From contig MPUH01000491.1 of the NCBI GenBank assembly GCA_001970955.1, forward strand, positions 1 to 50,665: 50,665 nucleotides of DNA. Direction: 5' to 3'. Made by a program: the position numbers and the translations under genes. How positions within the stretch are numbered: position 1 is the first letter of the stretch; the number at the start of each line of letters is the position of its first letter. The notes beneath the pieces were generated by a model. The model saw only the letters and a list, made by a program, of their open reading frames with translations. It searched no databases and was not told where the DNA came from. The stretch is from Stentor coeruleus. Taxonomy: Eukaryota > Ciliophora > Heterotrichea > Heterotrichida > Stentoridae. Shown one piece after another: positions 31,372-42,918 of the stretch.

Positions 31372-34300
31372 CTACTTATTACTATGGCCCTTCTCTACTC
31401 CCACATGCACAACAATAGTATCATCATTCTGTGTGACAATCTTCCCTTGTGTCTCAATAACAATCTTTTCACTCTCAACCTTTTTGAACTTAATAAAAAA
31501 GAAAACTGTTGTGCAAATAAGCAACAAAATCAAAGCGACAATAGAAACAATTATAATTTTATTTGGTCTTCTAGGTTCAATATCCATTTCATATTCCATA
31601 AGATTAAAAGGAATATTTCCCAAGGCAACAGTTTTAGGTTTAGCAACAACTCCTAAAACATTGATAAAACCTTTAGCTAACTCAATTGGCATGAATATTT
31701 TCATACTAAGATTATATGTTGAGCCTAATAATTTTGCTTGTCCATGAGTTTCAGCATAGAAAATTTCACATGAACTTCTCATTATAGTATTTTGATCTTT
31801 TGTTTGGTATATAGAATATAAGATTTTATCTTCATAAATGGTTTTATTAGAGTATTCAAGGTCTTTCCATCTTACATAAAGGTTTGAGCCTTTTTGGTCC
31901 CAGTTTATAAACCCATTGTTTCCTGCATAGACTCTTTCAAGCTGTTTTAGGTCGGCAAGGATTTGGAAAGATGCTGAAGTTGAATTTGTAAATTCACTTA
32001 CGGTTATGTAGTATTTGCCTATAGCTTGCTTTATGTGAGCGTGGAGGACACCGTCAATAAGCTTGGAAACTGACAAATCAGGAGTTTCTTCTTTAATCAC
32101 AGTCCAATTAGTCGATACTTCCATTTTCAGCTCCCCAATACATGGTATTATATAAACATTCATATTCGTGGGTTTTAAAATATTAATCTCATATCTCAAT
32201 GCTTTAGTTTGTTCATTAACACTTCCAATAGTAAGCCTATTTGACTGTAAAATCGCTGGATGAAATGAATTAGTGCAATAAATACTAAACTCACCAGCAA
32301 CTGTAGTTTGGGTTATATAATCATGTATTTTTAAAAACAAATTTTGATTCTGATCCACACTAAAACTCATACTAAGATGATTTCCAACATAATCAATTTC
32401 TGAAAACATGATATCATAACTATTAGAAGGCTTATCAGACACCAATGTATATACTAAAGGATAAGAATTCAAGGTTAAAGATTCTAAAGAACAATAAACT
32501 TTACCATAAGATGTATATCTAAGATTGACATGATTGGATTTATTGTTTGTTAAACTGTATTCTAAAGGCCAGCCATCAATTAAGCTTATAGATGAATCCT
32601 CACTATACCATAATACAGAGTAAAAGTAATCAGAATCCTCACTACCAATTAAAATATAATAATCCCCTTGATAGAAAAGTACATCATTACTTTTTATATG
32701 CACACTCTTAGTAAACTGACCCATTTCGCTTTTCCATAATGCTGTAGTTTTATTATATGAATCTGTAACATAAATATTAGCTATTCCACTATACTCTGCT
32801 AATGATATATGTATATCTTGTTTACTATTAATTTGGAATCTATAAACATGCCATTGTCCAAGTTTTCCTTCTGATTTAAAAGGTACCCCATTTTGCAAAA
32901 CTCTTATAGTCAGATCAGTCCTTGCATTTATAACATAATTTGAACTGTTTTCTGAAGATATGCCTATAAGATAGTAACAAAAATTACAATAGCCTTTATC
33001 TGTTGTTAATATTGTCAATGAATATTTATCTGAAGCGAAATTTGAATTCCATTTATATTTGTCAAGTTGTGGAAGGTCGCTATAAAACTCTCCTTGTAAA
33101 TCGTTGTGGGTGTTTATTAATAAATATGGGCTTCCAGAATTTGGGGTTAAGTTTATGACGATATCTTCACTTAAGGTATTGTAAAATGCATAGTAATTGA
33201 GTTCATGCTTCGAAATAAAACCTTGTTGGGGGACTCCGGATGATAATATTATTACAGGAATTGCGTGGTTGGTTATGGTTAAGGTATATGAACAAGCTTC
33301 TTTTTCACTTGTAACACCAATTATGTAGGTTCCTTTCATGGTTTTACCGTTTAAGAACTCGTCTTCAGGGGTTATGAGTATACTCTCGCTTTGTCCTGAG
33401 GTTGATTTCCAGGTGTAGTTTTCCCTTGTTGGTTTTGATGTTTTGCTTTTGGTCATATAGAGCCCTGGACTGCATGAGCTCATAGTAGTTAAAACTATCA
33501 AAAGGTCTTCTGTCTCTTTATCACAAAAATAAAAATAATACTTAAATCCCATTCCAACTACTCCTGATTTAGCCTGTCCTTCAATAATCAACGACAATTC
33601 TTCCTGACTAACATCAACAACGAACTCACAATTCAAAGTTTCACATTTAACACTAATCAGAGCTGCACAAATATCACTACATAAAGCATGTAATTCAAAG
33701 CTTTTAATCTCAATTTCATCAGTCATCATAGTATTAGAATAATATAAATAATTTTTTTCAGTAGGTCTTATCCATTTGCTCATATCATCATCTAAAGACT
33801 TCTTATCAACAATATTTACATAAAGGTCAGAATTCCCTTGAGAACTTGCTAAGACAACAATAATCGAATTAAAAGGATCGAAAAAACCATAATAAAAATC
33901 ATACTCAGACTGGGCCAATGACCCAAAAACTGAGCTTCCTGAAGCTATAAACTTAGGAATTTTACTACTTGGATGAACTCTTATACTATAACTAGAAGCA
34001 AAAATAGCATAAACCGAAATATAAACATAACATCCATTATTTTGTCCATTGTTTTTAAGATTAGGACATTTCGAAGATAACTGATCTTCCCATAACAGGG
34101 TTATAATTTCACTACCAAAATTACTTGATTTAACCACATAATTATCTTTACAAGGTCTTGGATTTGAGTTATCAAAATTTATATACAAATCCGGATCTCC
34201 TGAGGAGACTGTTAAAGATATTGTTAAGTCTTCATGTAAAAAGTGTATAGGAAATGCATAAAACGAATAAGAATTCTCATCAACATGGCCTGAAATACTA

Positions 34301-36405
34301 GAATCTTCACTTAGCATAAGTATATCATTTCCTATTATATATTGTATTAAATATGAAGCTGTACTATCTGGGGCAAATTTAATAGCTGTGACTAATATTA
34401 AATATGAACTATCAACTATATAAAATGGGTCTGTTGGGGATATAGTTAATATTATATTAGGGTCACCAGTATGAGCTTCAGCAAACCAATTATAAGCGAA
34501 ATCTTCAGTATCCCAATTAAAGCTATTTGGGGAATTAGCTACATAAAATGCAAATTTTCCTGATATAACTGTAAGGGCAATTTTTATTGAAGGCTTTAGA
34601 TCATGAGCTTTTGGGATATTAAAATTGTATATGCGGAAATTTTGCTGGGTCTGATTGTAAACCGTATCTTTTTGAGGGTGGCCTGAGTATAAATGCAAAG
34701 ATGAGTTCTTGCCTGGGACCATTTCTTTTGCTATAATAGAATAATAAACTCCTTCATTGTTTAAGACTGATATATAGTATTTGCCTTGAAGAGATTCTTT
34801 TTCTAGTCCTTTGGTGTAATTGACAATTTCTAAAGAAGTCCCATAATTGACTGAAGCTTTTTCAAATGAAGTTTCTGATGGTTTTGATAATGATGAGACA
34901 TAAAGGTCAGGGTCACCATGTAATGGGGTTATAATAAAAGACACTTCGCTAACTGAACTGTTATGGACTACATAAATAAAGTTTTTTTGGTCTTGAAATG
35001 GACTACTGATAATAAAAGAATGGCCTTCTTGTAAAAGAATATCTGTATCTTGAGTTGATAAAAGTATTGAGAATATTGATTCAATTTTACCATAGACAGC
35101 AATAGCAAACATACAAGTTGCATTTATAGGGCAGGGGCTGTTTTTAGTAGTGAAATCTAAAGACTCAAGTGGTAAACTACCTTTATTTGAGTATAAACCT
35201 GACTCTTTTTCAATCTCAGAAAGATCTAAATTGCATTTTTTCTCACAGTATTTCACGTATAAGTCAGGATTTCCTTGGAGAGTTGTCAAGTAAATTGTTA
35301 TGTTCTGATCATTTTCGTTTATGATGTAATAGAAATTTACGATTTTGCTGCTTTGAACATGACCTTCATGAGGAATTCCTTTAGTAAGTTTTATTCCATT
35401 TAGCCCGATAAATGTAGCTGTTAGGCTAAAGACTGACTCTGTTGCCCCATAAATTGATATGAAAATATACCCTTCTGTGAATGAATGCTTAAAGAAGTCA
35501 TTTTTGGAAATGAGAATATTATCGTTACCTATGTTTGGAGAATAGTAGTCAAAATCACTTAGGATTGGGGAACTGGAGAAACTTATTAAGATATCAGCGT
35601 CGCCACGGAAGACTGTTAAAGAGATGCTTAAAGATTCTGAGTATTTATCCTTATACACCTTATAGTATTTATAATTTCCTCTGCTAATAATATCTTTTTG
35701 AGGAACACTAGCTTGAAGTCTTATAATACTATCATCATTTTCAAGTGCTATAATCTTAAAATCACTATCTTCTACAGCTTGTATATATATTTTATATTCC
35801 ATACCAATACTAGTATTTGTATCACAATACTCTAAAACGTTTAAAGAATTAAGTATAGCCTCAGGCCAAAAATCAGGTCCTTCAAGAGTATCAGTATTAC
35901 TTACCCTTACTATAACATTTCCTACAAAGTTTGTAGTAAAAGTAACTTTTTTAGCTTTATCACTTATAAATGTATATGAAAGCATTAAAGAATACCCTGC
36001 TGGCATAGTATATACCAAGGGTGTACCTTTAGTAAGCTTTATATTACTTGCATATGAAACTGAAAGGATATACTCACAATACAATGAACATTGTATAAGT
36101 ATATAGTACATTGTATTAGTCAGCAAAGCAGTAGCTGGGACTATAACAGCAGGAAGATCCCAGTGATTGCTTGAGTATTCATAAAAACTCTCAGATACAT
36201 CTTTGTTTATACTCACATAAACCGCGGGCATCCCACTATCCGAAAACCAAGTAACAGCAACTTGCAAGTCTTTAAACACTTGATCACCAACCATAAACCT
36301 ATAAATCTGCTTATCATTCTCTTGTGGAACAATTTCCCCTTCTAAACTTTCCCCATCAAATATATCTTTCTGATAAGCTATAGCTAGCATAAGTAAAAAC
36401 CACAT
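31372..36405 (-). CDS. Giant type I surface protein with PPC-like repeats, paralogue 1
   Basis: 1,677 aa, ATG start, TAG stop. Short signal peptide (MWFLLMLAIAYQ), very long luminal or extracellular part, one TM near the C-terminus ('IIIVSIVALILLLICTTVFF') and a tail of about 40 residues. The ectodomain consists of many diverged units of about 120-150 residues with an 'F.Y.....E.I.I.LT...G.PDLYV' core ('GNPDLYVKYC', 'GDPDLYVSSLSKPS', 'GDPDLYINFDNSNPRP', 'GNSDLYVNIVD'). That core is the hallmark of pre-peptidase C-terminal (PPC)-type beta-sandwich domains. No protease domain is present. Alignable throughout its length with the next gene (35-bp spacer), so the two are a tandem duplication. Probably a surface-coat or adhesion protein; function unknown. 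Confidence 0.85.
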   Translation of the reverse strand: MWFLLMLAIAYQKDIFDGESLEGEIVPQENDKQIYRFMVGDQVFKDLQVAVTWFSDSGMPAVYVSINKDVSESFYEYSSNHWDLPAVIVPATALLTNTMYYILIQCSLYCEYILSVSYASNIKLTKGTPLVYTMPAGYSLMLSYTFISDKAKKVTFTTNFVGNVIVRVSNTDTLEGPDFWPEAILNSLNVLEYCDTNTSIGMEYKIYIQAVEDSDFKIIALENDDSIIRLQASVPQKDIISRGNYKYYKVYKDKYSESLSISLTVFRGDADILISFSSSPILSDFDYYSPNIGNDNILISKNDFFKHSFTEGYIFISIYGATESVFSLTATFIGLNGIKLTKGIPHEGHVQSSKIVNFYYIINENDQNITIYLTTLQGNPDLYVKYCEKKCNLDLSEIEKESGLYSNKGSLPLESLDFTTKNSPCPINATCMFAIAVYGKIESIFSILLSTQDTDILLQEGHSFIISSPFQDQKNFIYVVHNSSVSEVSFIITPLHGDPDLYVSSLSKPSETSFEKASVNYGTSLEIVNYTKGLEKESLQGKYYISVLNNEGVYYSIIAKEMVPGKNSSLHLYSGHPQKDTVYNQTQQNFRIYNFNIPKAHDLKPSIKIALTVISGKFAFYVANSPNSFNWDTEDFAYNWFAEAHTGDPNIILTISPTDPFYIVDSSYLILVTAIKFAPDSTASYLIQYIIGNDILMLSEDSSISGHVDENSYSFYAFPIHFLHEDLTISLTVSSGDPDLYINFDNSNPRPCKDNYVVKSSNFGSEIITLLWEDQLSSKCPNLKNNGQNNGCYVYISVYAIFASSYSIRVHPSSKIPKFIASGSSVFGSLAQSEYDFYYGFFDPFNSIIVVLASSQGNSDLYVNIVDKKSLDDDMSKWIRPTEKNYLYYSNTMMTDEIEIKSFELHALCSDICAALISVKCETLNCEFVVDVSQEELSLIIEGQAKSGVVGMGFKYYFYFCDKETEDLLIVLTTMSSCSPGLYMTKSKTSKPTRENYTWKSTSGQSESILITPEDEFLNGKTMKGTYIIGVTSEKEACSYTLTITNHAIPVIILSSGVPQQGFISKHELNYYAFYNTLSEDIVINLTPNSGSPYLLINTHNDLQGEFYSDLPQLDKYKWNSNFASDKYSLTILTTDKGYCNFCYYLIGISSENSSNYVINARTDLTIRVLQNGVPFKSEGKLGQWHVYRFQINSKQDIHISLAEYSGIANIYVTDSYNKTTALWKSEMGQFTKSVHIKSNDVLFYQGDYYILIGSEDSDYFYSVLWYSEDSSISLIDGWPLEYSLTNNKSNHVNLRYTSYGKVYCSLESLTLNSYPLVYTLVSDKPSNSYDIMFSEIDYVGNHLSMSFSVDQNQNLFLKIHDYITQTTVAGEFSIYCTNSFHPAILQSNRLTIGSVNEQTKALRYEINILKPTNMNVYIIPCIGELKMEVSTNWTVIKEETPDLSVSKLIDGVLHAHIKQAIGKYYITVSEFTNSTSASFQILADLKQLERVYAGNNGFINWDQKGSNLYVRWKDLEYSNKTIYEDKILYSIYQTKDQNTIMRSSCEIFYAETHGQAKLLGSTYNLSMKIFMPIELAKGFINVLGVVAKPKTVALGNIPFNLMEYEMDIEPRRPNKIIIVSIVALILLLICTTVFFFIKFKKVESEKIVIETQGKIVTQNDDTIVVHVGVEKGHSNK

Positions 36406-36440
36406 TTTTAAGACTAAATAACCTTATTACTAAAATCTAA

Positions 36441-39400
36441 TTATTGCTTTTGATGTTCTTCACATGCCATACTTGGTATATTTGATGTATTTAAGTCAAT
36501 TTTTTTACCATCATCAACTACCATTGAGATATCATCAAGGATTGTCCCGTCTTTGATTTTTGTAACAATAATTTTTTTTTCGCTTTTAACTTTTCGGAAC
36601 TTTAAATAAAGAATGGCTATTGCTATAACAGCAAAAATTATGATTAGAGTTAAGATCAAAAGTAAGTGGCTTACTTCTTTTGGAGAAGTATTGTCTATGA
36701 AGAAAGCATTATAGATTATTGTTTTCAAAGCGATTTCCTCGTTTATTTTGATACCTGCTACAATAGCTATTTTAATATTATCAGCTTCTATATTTAAGGT
36801 TTTTTCAGTCTTTTCAGATGTCCCTATGACACTTATAGTATTTTCCATAGCACCATAAAAGACTTGACAGGAGGTTAGCATTGGTTTTGTTTGGTTTTGA
36901 GTAAAATATATTCTATATGTTGTTTCCCCTTTAAATATCGTATGGTTAATATACTCTAAATCAGCCCAATCTATAAAAATTCCATCTGGACCCTTTGACC
37001 ATTTAACATATCCTTCATTTCCTGGGTATAAACGCGGCAAATTCAAAGTATCGACCAAGATTTGGAATACTGAAAAATCACTTTGTTGAGATTTACTCAC
37101 TGTTATATAATATTTGCCTATTGCATTATGAACTTGTCCGAATAAGACCCCATCAGTAAGCCGAGTTACTATAATTTGTGGAGACTGTTCTGTGATTATT
37201 GTCCAGTTTGTAGAAATTTCAATCTGGAATTCGCCTACACAAGGAGTAATATAGATATTCATATCAGTCGCTTTATTTGCTTGGACTTCATATCTTAAGG
37301 CATTTTTATCTTTGCTAAGAACTCCCACAGTAAGCTTGTTTGATTGTAGCATAGCCGGATAAAAAGCGTTTGTGCAGTAAAGTTGGAACTCACCAGAGTT
37401 TATATCAAATGATTGAGTATTGCTGACTGTGAGATAAAAAATATTTTTCCCTGTTAACGAAATTTCTATTGCTAAATGGTTTTCAGTATATGAAGTGCTA
37501 TTAAAAATCAAATCATATGGACTAAGTGAAGTGCGATCATATTTAACTTTCACTGTTGGGTAGAATCCTGTGGTTAAAGATTCTAAGTAGCAGTTGATTG
37601 AATTATAAGATTCGAATCTCATAAGCATATTACTATCAGTTTCTGGTTTAAGTTCACATTGAATAGGCCAACCATCAATAAGTTTGATTGGAGAATTTTC
37701 GCTATACCATAAGATTGTATAAACTGGGTCTTCACTTTGATTTTCTACAATCACATAATAAACTCCTTCATAAAATTTAGGGTCATTAGGTTTTATAACA
37801 AGACTTTTTGTGGAGATACCCTTTTCACACCTCCAAAGGACTTTAGATTCTTCATAAGTATCGCTAACATAAAAATCGCTTTCTCCACCAAATTCTGATA
37901 AAGATATATGAATATCTATTCCCATATGAACTTGGAAGGAATACACATCTGTATGTTTAACTTTTCCTTGAGACAAAAACGGAACCCCATTTTGAAGAAC
38001 ATGGACTGTCAAATCGTTTGTCACAGTAATAGTATAAGAAGATTCCATCTCAGAAACTACCCCAATCAAATAATAGCAATCCACACAATATCCTTTACTT
38101 TCAGTTTTTATCCTAATCGAGTATTTATTTACCTCGAAATTTGAATTCCACATAGAATCTTTAAAACTAGGCAAATGCTCATAAAAATCCCCGCTTCCCT
38201 GCAAATGACTATTCACAACTAAACTTGGACTTCCTGATTTCGGCGTGACTATAACTATCAAATCCTCACCAATTGGATTATAAAAAGCATAATAACTATT
38301 TTTCCCACTATTAGCCATACCTTGCTGAGGAACTCCAGAACTAATAAACACAACTGTATTATAATGATTAGTTACAGTCAAAGTATAAGAACAAGCATCT
38401 TGATTACTAGAAACAGCAACAACATAAACCCCTTTCATTGAATCACTATCCATCATATCATTAGAATATTTTATGATAACATTTTCTATACTATCAGAAC
38501 TTGAAGTCCAATCATAATCATCTTTAGTAGGTCTTTTATCTTTACCTTTTGACACAAATATCATAGGTTCACATGAGTTTATTGGTGTTATTATAAATGT
38601 TATATCTTCAGCTATGACTTCACATTTATAAGAATAATATTTATAGCTTTTACCAACAATACCATATTTAGCTTGGCCTTCGGTTATTGAGAAAATTTCT
38701 TCTTGGCTTATATCTAGAGTAAATTCACAGTCTTGACTTTCACATTTGATACTCATGAGGATTATACAGGTATTTGTGCAGAATGATAAGAGTTCTTGTG
38801 AAGACATTATGAGCTCTTCTGTTATAAGATTTTGAGTTTTTAGTATCGAAGTATCTTTATTTGGACGCTGCCAATCCTCAGGGTCTTTGGCTAGGGAGTT
38901 TTTATCTTGAATAGTTAAGTAGAAGTTCATACGGCCAGAGTTTTTTTGAAGGATTATAGAAAGTGTATCTTGAGTGTTTATTTGAGTATAGTAGAAATCA
39001 TAACCCTTATCTGTAACTGCCCCATATATTGAATGACCAGAAGCTAAAAATTTTGGTGTCTGGGTACTTGGATGAACTCTAATGCTATAACTTGATGAGA
39101 TATCTGATACAATTCCAATAAACATAAAACACCCATGGCTTTCCCCATGTACATAATTTTCTCTTAAATCCGGACATAGTTTACTTAAAGTTTCTTCCCA
39201 TAACAAACAAATCACCTCACTACCATATTCATTTGACTTGATATCATAATCCATATTATTCGGTCTTGGATTTGAATAATTAAATGATATATACAAATCC
39301 GGATCTCCAGATAATACCATCAAAGTTATACTAAGATCTTCATGTAAATAATGAACCGGAAATGAATAATATTTATATTCCCCATCACTAACTTTCCCAG

Positions 39401-41519
39401 GAACACTAACATCTTCACCTAGCATAACTGAATCATCTCCAGAAGCGATTTCTATATAATAAGACGCCATATTATCAATATCATATTTACTAGCAACAAT
39501 CATAATAATATAAGTTGTGCCAATTCGATAATCTGGATCACTTGATTCTATAGTAATAACATCAGTTGGACCATAATTAGAAGACTCAAAATACCAATTG
39601 TAATTAAAATCTGACATATCCCAGTCAATATTATTGTTATTATTAGCAATGTATATATAAAAACGACCAATAAGTGTTGAGAAGTAAATATGGAGTATAG
39701 GTTGATTGTTTGCTATGGGGAAGTTATAAGAATAGATTTTATAATTTTGATCTTGGGTGTTAAATAATGTATCTTTTTGTGGGCATCCAGAGTACAATTG
39801 TGCTGTTGTGTTTATATTGGGAAGCATTTCTGTAGCTAAAATCGAATAATAAGTTCCATGCTTAGAAAACACAGCAAGTTTATATTTGCCTTCTAATGAT
39901 AAACCATCTTGACCTATAACATAAGTGATTTTTTCTATATTTGTTAAAGGGTTTATTGAAGATTTTTCATATAAACTCGTTGATGGAGTTGAAGTTCTTG
40001 AGACATAAAGGTCAGGATCACCATAGACTGGGGTTAGTATAAAGGAAATTTCTGTTGTATTTATATTATGGGATGTGAAATCATAGTAACGATAACCTTG
40101 TTCTGGAGAACTCATTATAAAAGATTTACCAGCTTGAAGGATGATATGAGTTTTTTTAGTTGCTAGGGTTAAAGAATAATATGTTGTTTTTACTCCAAAA
40201 ATTCCTATGGCAAAAGTGCAGTTGTTTGAAAGCCCACAAGAATCTTCTGAAATCCTAAAGTCAAGTGTTTGGAGATTTGAAGGACCTTGACTATAAGAAA
40301 TGTTTGGGGAATTATAGATTTCATCAAGAGTAAGGTCACAATTAGAGAAACAAAGTTTTACATAAAGGTCTGCATCACCTGATAATGAAATTAGGTAAAT
40401 ACTAAAATCAGATTCTTCTTTGGGGATTTGATAGTAAAAGTTTTTTAGTTGGTTTATTTTCACTTCTCCCTCTACAGGAATTCCTTCAAAAATAGCAATT
40501 GAAGCATTTGCGTTTATAGTGACTATTATACTAAAAACACTGTCCATAGCTCCATAAACACCAATATAAACCGGCCCATTAGAGAATGAAAGTTGACTAA
40601 AATCATCTTCAGAAATAACCAAAAATTCATTTCCAAGCTCATTTGCCTTAAAATCATAATTATAATAGTCAGGGTATAAAAATAACGAAACATAAAGGTC
40701 AGCATCACCACTATAAATCGCTAAAGATATCTCCATATAATGTGCTTGTGGGTCTTTGTATATCACAAAATATTTAAAAGATTCTTTCTTAACTGAGCCT
40801 GTCTGATGCACACTCGGCTGTAAATGTATCGGGCTAAGCAAAGTGCATAAAGCTAAAACAGTAAACTCCGAGTACCCTTCAGCAAAAACAGTTATTTGAA
40901 ACTTATCAAAATAATCAGCATCCTCATAGTTAAACACAAGATCATTAATCCAAGAATAATTTATCTGTAAAGTATTTTCATTAGTAGCTTCTTCAATACC
41001 TTTAAAAACATACATTCCAAGCAGTCCTTTAAACATAATTGAAATCATAACTGTGTTTACACCTTTTGCCCCAACAATATACTCAAATCTTATTTTTTGA
41101 CTTTTATCAAGACTTGCTTTAGCAGGAACTCCTTCTTCAAGGATTAAAGGTAAACTTTGGGTTAAAGAGATGGAATACCTACAATATGGTGGACAGAATA
41201 TAAGAATATAGTAGGATGTTCCAAGAATAAGCTGATTACTTGGGATATTTATTGATGGGAAGTCTAGAGATGTACTTTTATAATCATACATGAAGGAAGA
41301 AACATCAACTGTTGTTCCGATATAAATATCTAAGTCATTGAAATCGGCGAATTTTGTTGCAATGACTTTTAAGTCTTCATCACTTGGAACAAGGTACTGG
41401 TATTCGTATAAGTGCGATTCACCTATAGAATAGTGAATTTCTCCATATTTCGTCTGCCCGTCTGAAATTACTTCGGCATAAATATAAATAAGACCTAGAA
41501 AAACTAAAATTTTTCCCAT
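36441..41519 (-). CDS. Giant type I surface protein with PPC-like repeats, paralogue 2
   Basis: 1,692 aa, ATG start, TAA stop. Same plan as the downstream paralogue: signal peptide (MGKILVFLGLIYIYAEVIS), PPC-like units ('GDADLYVSLFLYPDYY', 'GDADLYVKLCFSNC', 'GDPDLYVSRTSTPS', 'GDPDLYISFNYSNPRP', later ones degenerate such as 'GESDFYVSDTYEES'), a C-terminal TM ('LLLILTLIIIFAVIAIAILY') and a basic-then-acidic tail. Landmarks are shared in order, e.g. 'GSEVICLLWEE' here and 'GSEIITLLWED' there. Conserved Cys pairs ('CYYLIG', 'CSYTLT') suggest disulfides and an extracellular location. A truncated third/fourth copy survives at 44.15-45.0 kb, so the array was once longer. Confidence 0.85.
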   Translation of the reverse strand: MGKILVFLGLIYIYAEVISDGQTKYGEIHYSIGESHLYEYQYLVPSDEDLKVIATKFADFNDLDIYIGTTVDVSSFMYDYKSTSLDFPSINIPSNQLILGTSYYILIFCPPYCRYSISLTQSLPLILEEGVPAKASLDKSQKIRFEYIVGAKGVNTVMISIMFKGLLGMYVFKGIEEATNENTLQINYSWINDLVFNYEDADYFDKFQITVFAEGYSEFTVLALCTLLSPIHLQPSVHQTGSVKKESFKYFVIYKDPQAHYMEISLAIYSGDADLYVSLFLYPDYYNYDFKANELGNEFLVISEDDFSQLSFSNGPVYIGVYGAMDSVFSIIVTINANASIAIFEGIPVEGEVKINQLKNFYYQIPKEESDFSIYLISLSGDADLYVKLCFSNCDLTLDEIYNSPNISYSQGPSNLQTLDFRISEDSCGLSNNCTFAIGIFGVKTTYYSLTLATKKTHIILQAGKSFIMSSPEQGYRYYDFTSHNINTTEISFILTPVYGDPDLYVSRTSTPSTSLYEKSSINPLTNIEKITYVIGQDGLSLEGKYKLAVFSKHGTYYSILATEMLPNINTTAQLYSGCPQKDTLFNTQDQNYKIYSYNFPIANNQPILHIYFSTLIGRFYIYIANNNNNIDWDMSDFNYNWYFESSNYGPTDVITIESSDPDYRIGTTYIIMIVASKYDIDNMASYYIEIASGDDSVMLGEDVSVPGKVSDGEYKYYSFPVHYLHEDLSITLMVLSGDPDLYISFNYSNPRPNNMDYDIKSNEYGSEVICLLWEETLSKLCPDLRENYVHGESHGCFMFIGIVSDISSSYSIRVHPSTQTPKFLASGHSIYGAVTDKGYDFYYTQINTQDTLSIILQKNSGRMNFYLTIQDKNSLAKDPEDWQRPNKDTSILKTQNLITEELIMSSQELLSFCTNTCIILMSIKCESQDCEFTLDISQEEIFSITEGQAKYGIVGKSYKYYSYKCEVIAEDITFIITPINSCEPMIFVSKGKDKRPTKDDYDWTSSSDSIENVIIKYSNDMMDSDSMKGVYVVAVSSNQDACSYTLTVTNHYNTVVFISSGVPQQGMANSGKNSYYAFYNPIGEDLIVIVTPKSGSPSLVVNSHLQGSGDFYEHLPSFKDSMWNSNFEVNKYSIRIKTESKGYCVDCYYLIGVVSEMESSYTITVTNDLTVHVLQNGVPFLSQGKVKHTDVYSFQVHMGIDIHISLSEFGGESDFYVSDTYEESKVLWRCEKGISTKSLVIKPNDPKFYEGVYYVIVENQSEDPVYTILWYSENSPIKLIDGWPIQCELKPETDSNMLMRFESYNSINCYLESLTTGFYPTVKVKYDRTSLSPYDLIFNSTSYTENHLAIEISLTGKNIFYLTVSNTQSFDINSGEFQLYCTNAFYPAMLQSNKLTVGVLSKDKNALRYEVQANKATDMNIYITPCVGEFQIEISTNWTIITEQSPQIIVTRLTDGVLFGQVHNAIGKYYITVSKSQQSDFSVFQILVDTLNLPRLYPGNEGYVKWSKGPDGIFIDWADLEYINHTIFKGETTYRIYFTQNQTKPMLTSCQVFYGAMENTISVIGTSEKTEKTLNIEADNIKIAIVAGIKINEEIALKTIIYNAFFIDNTSPKEVSHLLLILTLIIIFAVIAIAILYLKFRKVKSEKKIIVTKIKDGTILDDISMVVDDGKKIDLNTSNIPSMACEEHQKQ

Positions 41520-41849
41520 ATTTATAATCCCATAAAATAACCAAGCATATTTAATGCTAAATGTTATATTTTTATATATGGATTTTTAAGCTAATCCTTC
41601 ATTTTCGTAATTATGTCAATTTTTGGTTATAGAAACTTTAAGTAATAAGCAAATTGTATGGTTAAGTTTTAATAGCATTTCGTTGCATTTTTATATGAAA
41701 ATGCACTAATCTTATCTAAAACATATGCATTTGAATTCTTAGATTAAAAAAAAAATATTCATAATAATATTGTTATTAAAAGCAAACCTTCAATCTAGTT
41801 CTATTATTGATTGATAATTATTTTATAAAATACAAGCTTATCTGGAAAA
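41520..41849. promoter_or_regulatory. 5' region of PPC paralogue 2
   Basis: 330 bp between the paralogue-2 start and the 3' end of the next minus-strand gene. A+T-rich; no element recognised. Confidence 0.35.
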
Positions 41850-42554
41850 TTAAGCATCATAATCAAATTCCCAATCATCAAACTCAAAAGTATTCGCATC
41901 TGTTTGTAAAGACTGACTTACATACCTTGTTGAAATCCACTCATTTTTATCTTTCTCACTCTCACTGAATCTCTTAAAATCCTTAGATATCATTCTCTTC
42001 TCCGCTCCTCTAGGAAATGGCATGACCAAATTTGCATATCTTATTATATTCGTAGTATTTTTCTCTGTATAAACCTGTGATGGAACAATTTTGATATTTT
42101 TCTTAGCATCTCTTATATCACTTTTTACAACTTCATACGTTTTATTTACAACATTTTTGTGTTGGTCTGTAGTTTCTTTAAAATAATCTCTAATTGGCTT
42201 AGTAAAATCCATAGAAAAATCAGAATTCCTCCCTTCTTTTAAAAAATTTGTATACTTCTTTTTTAAATAAGAGCTAGATTTTTTCTGTGTTTGTTTAATT
42301 ATAGGGGGTTTTTGTTTTGGTTTTGATAGTATAATTTTAGAGTTTTTCAATGATTCTGAGGGAATTTCTGATATAATTTTATGAGCCTTAGTAACTGTTG
42401 AGCTGATTATTTGTTTTTTCGTATTGCTTTTTGTTGGGATTAAAGAGTTGAGGATTTTTATGTTTAAGGATGTTTTGAATTTGCTTGAGTTCAACTCGCG
42501 AAGTTTTATTGGGAGTGAGATTTTGCTTGATGGGTTAATTGGGGGAAGACTCAT
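41850..42554 (-). CDS. Uncharacterised basic, mostly disordered protein
   Basis: 234 aa, ATG start, TAA stop. Residues 1-110 are Lys/Ser/Pro/Ile-rich without hydrophobic core ('KPKQKPPIIKQTQKKSSSYL'). About 110-190 may be helical, and the last 15 residues are acidic and aromatic ('FEFDDWEFDYDA'). The acidic tail opposing a basic body suggests a microtubule- or nucleic-acid-associated protein, but this is a guess from composition. No signal peptide, TM or known motif. Confidence 0.7.
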   Translation of the reverse strand: MSLPPINPSSKISLPIKLRELNSSKFKTSLNIKILNSLIPTKSNTKKQIISSTVTKAHKIISEIPSESLKNSKIILSKPKQKPPIIKQTQKKSSSYLKKKYTNFLKEGRNSDFSMDFTKPIRDYFKETTDQHKNVVNKTYEVVKSDIRDAKKNIKIVPSQVYTEKNTTNIIRYANLVMPFPRGAEKRMISKDFKRFSESEKDKNEWISTRYVSQSLQTDANTFEFDDWEFDYDA

Positions 42555-42918
42555 TTTTATAGTTTGATTTAGGTTTATTGGAGAAATATATAAAGAAGTT
42601 TGAGAGGTTTGATTATCAAAATTTGGGTATTTATCCTCAAATTAATGTTTAAGAGTTTGATTGGTTTTAAGTATAAAATTATTTTCGGATATTTGAAGAA
42701 AATTTCATAAAAAAGATTTTATGATTAAAATTGGAATATTTGCATGTGGATTAGTAGTTTGATTAATAATTTTTTATGATTTTTTCCAATATAAGATTTT
42801 ATTTATATATTAGGTTATGCTTTTATATAGTTTTATATGACACTATATGAATTTAAGTGATTGCCCTTATAAATAGGCTAAAGGGAGTAGAATAGGGTTA
42901 AATTTATAATTAGATAAA
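42555..42918. promoter_or_regulatory. Intergenic 5' region
   Basis: 364 bp upstream of the basic protein gene. G exceeds C on the plus strand near the start codon (C-rich leader on the coding strand). No discrete element is recognised. Confidence 0.35.
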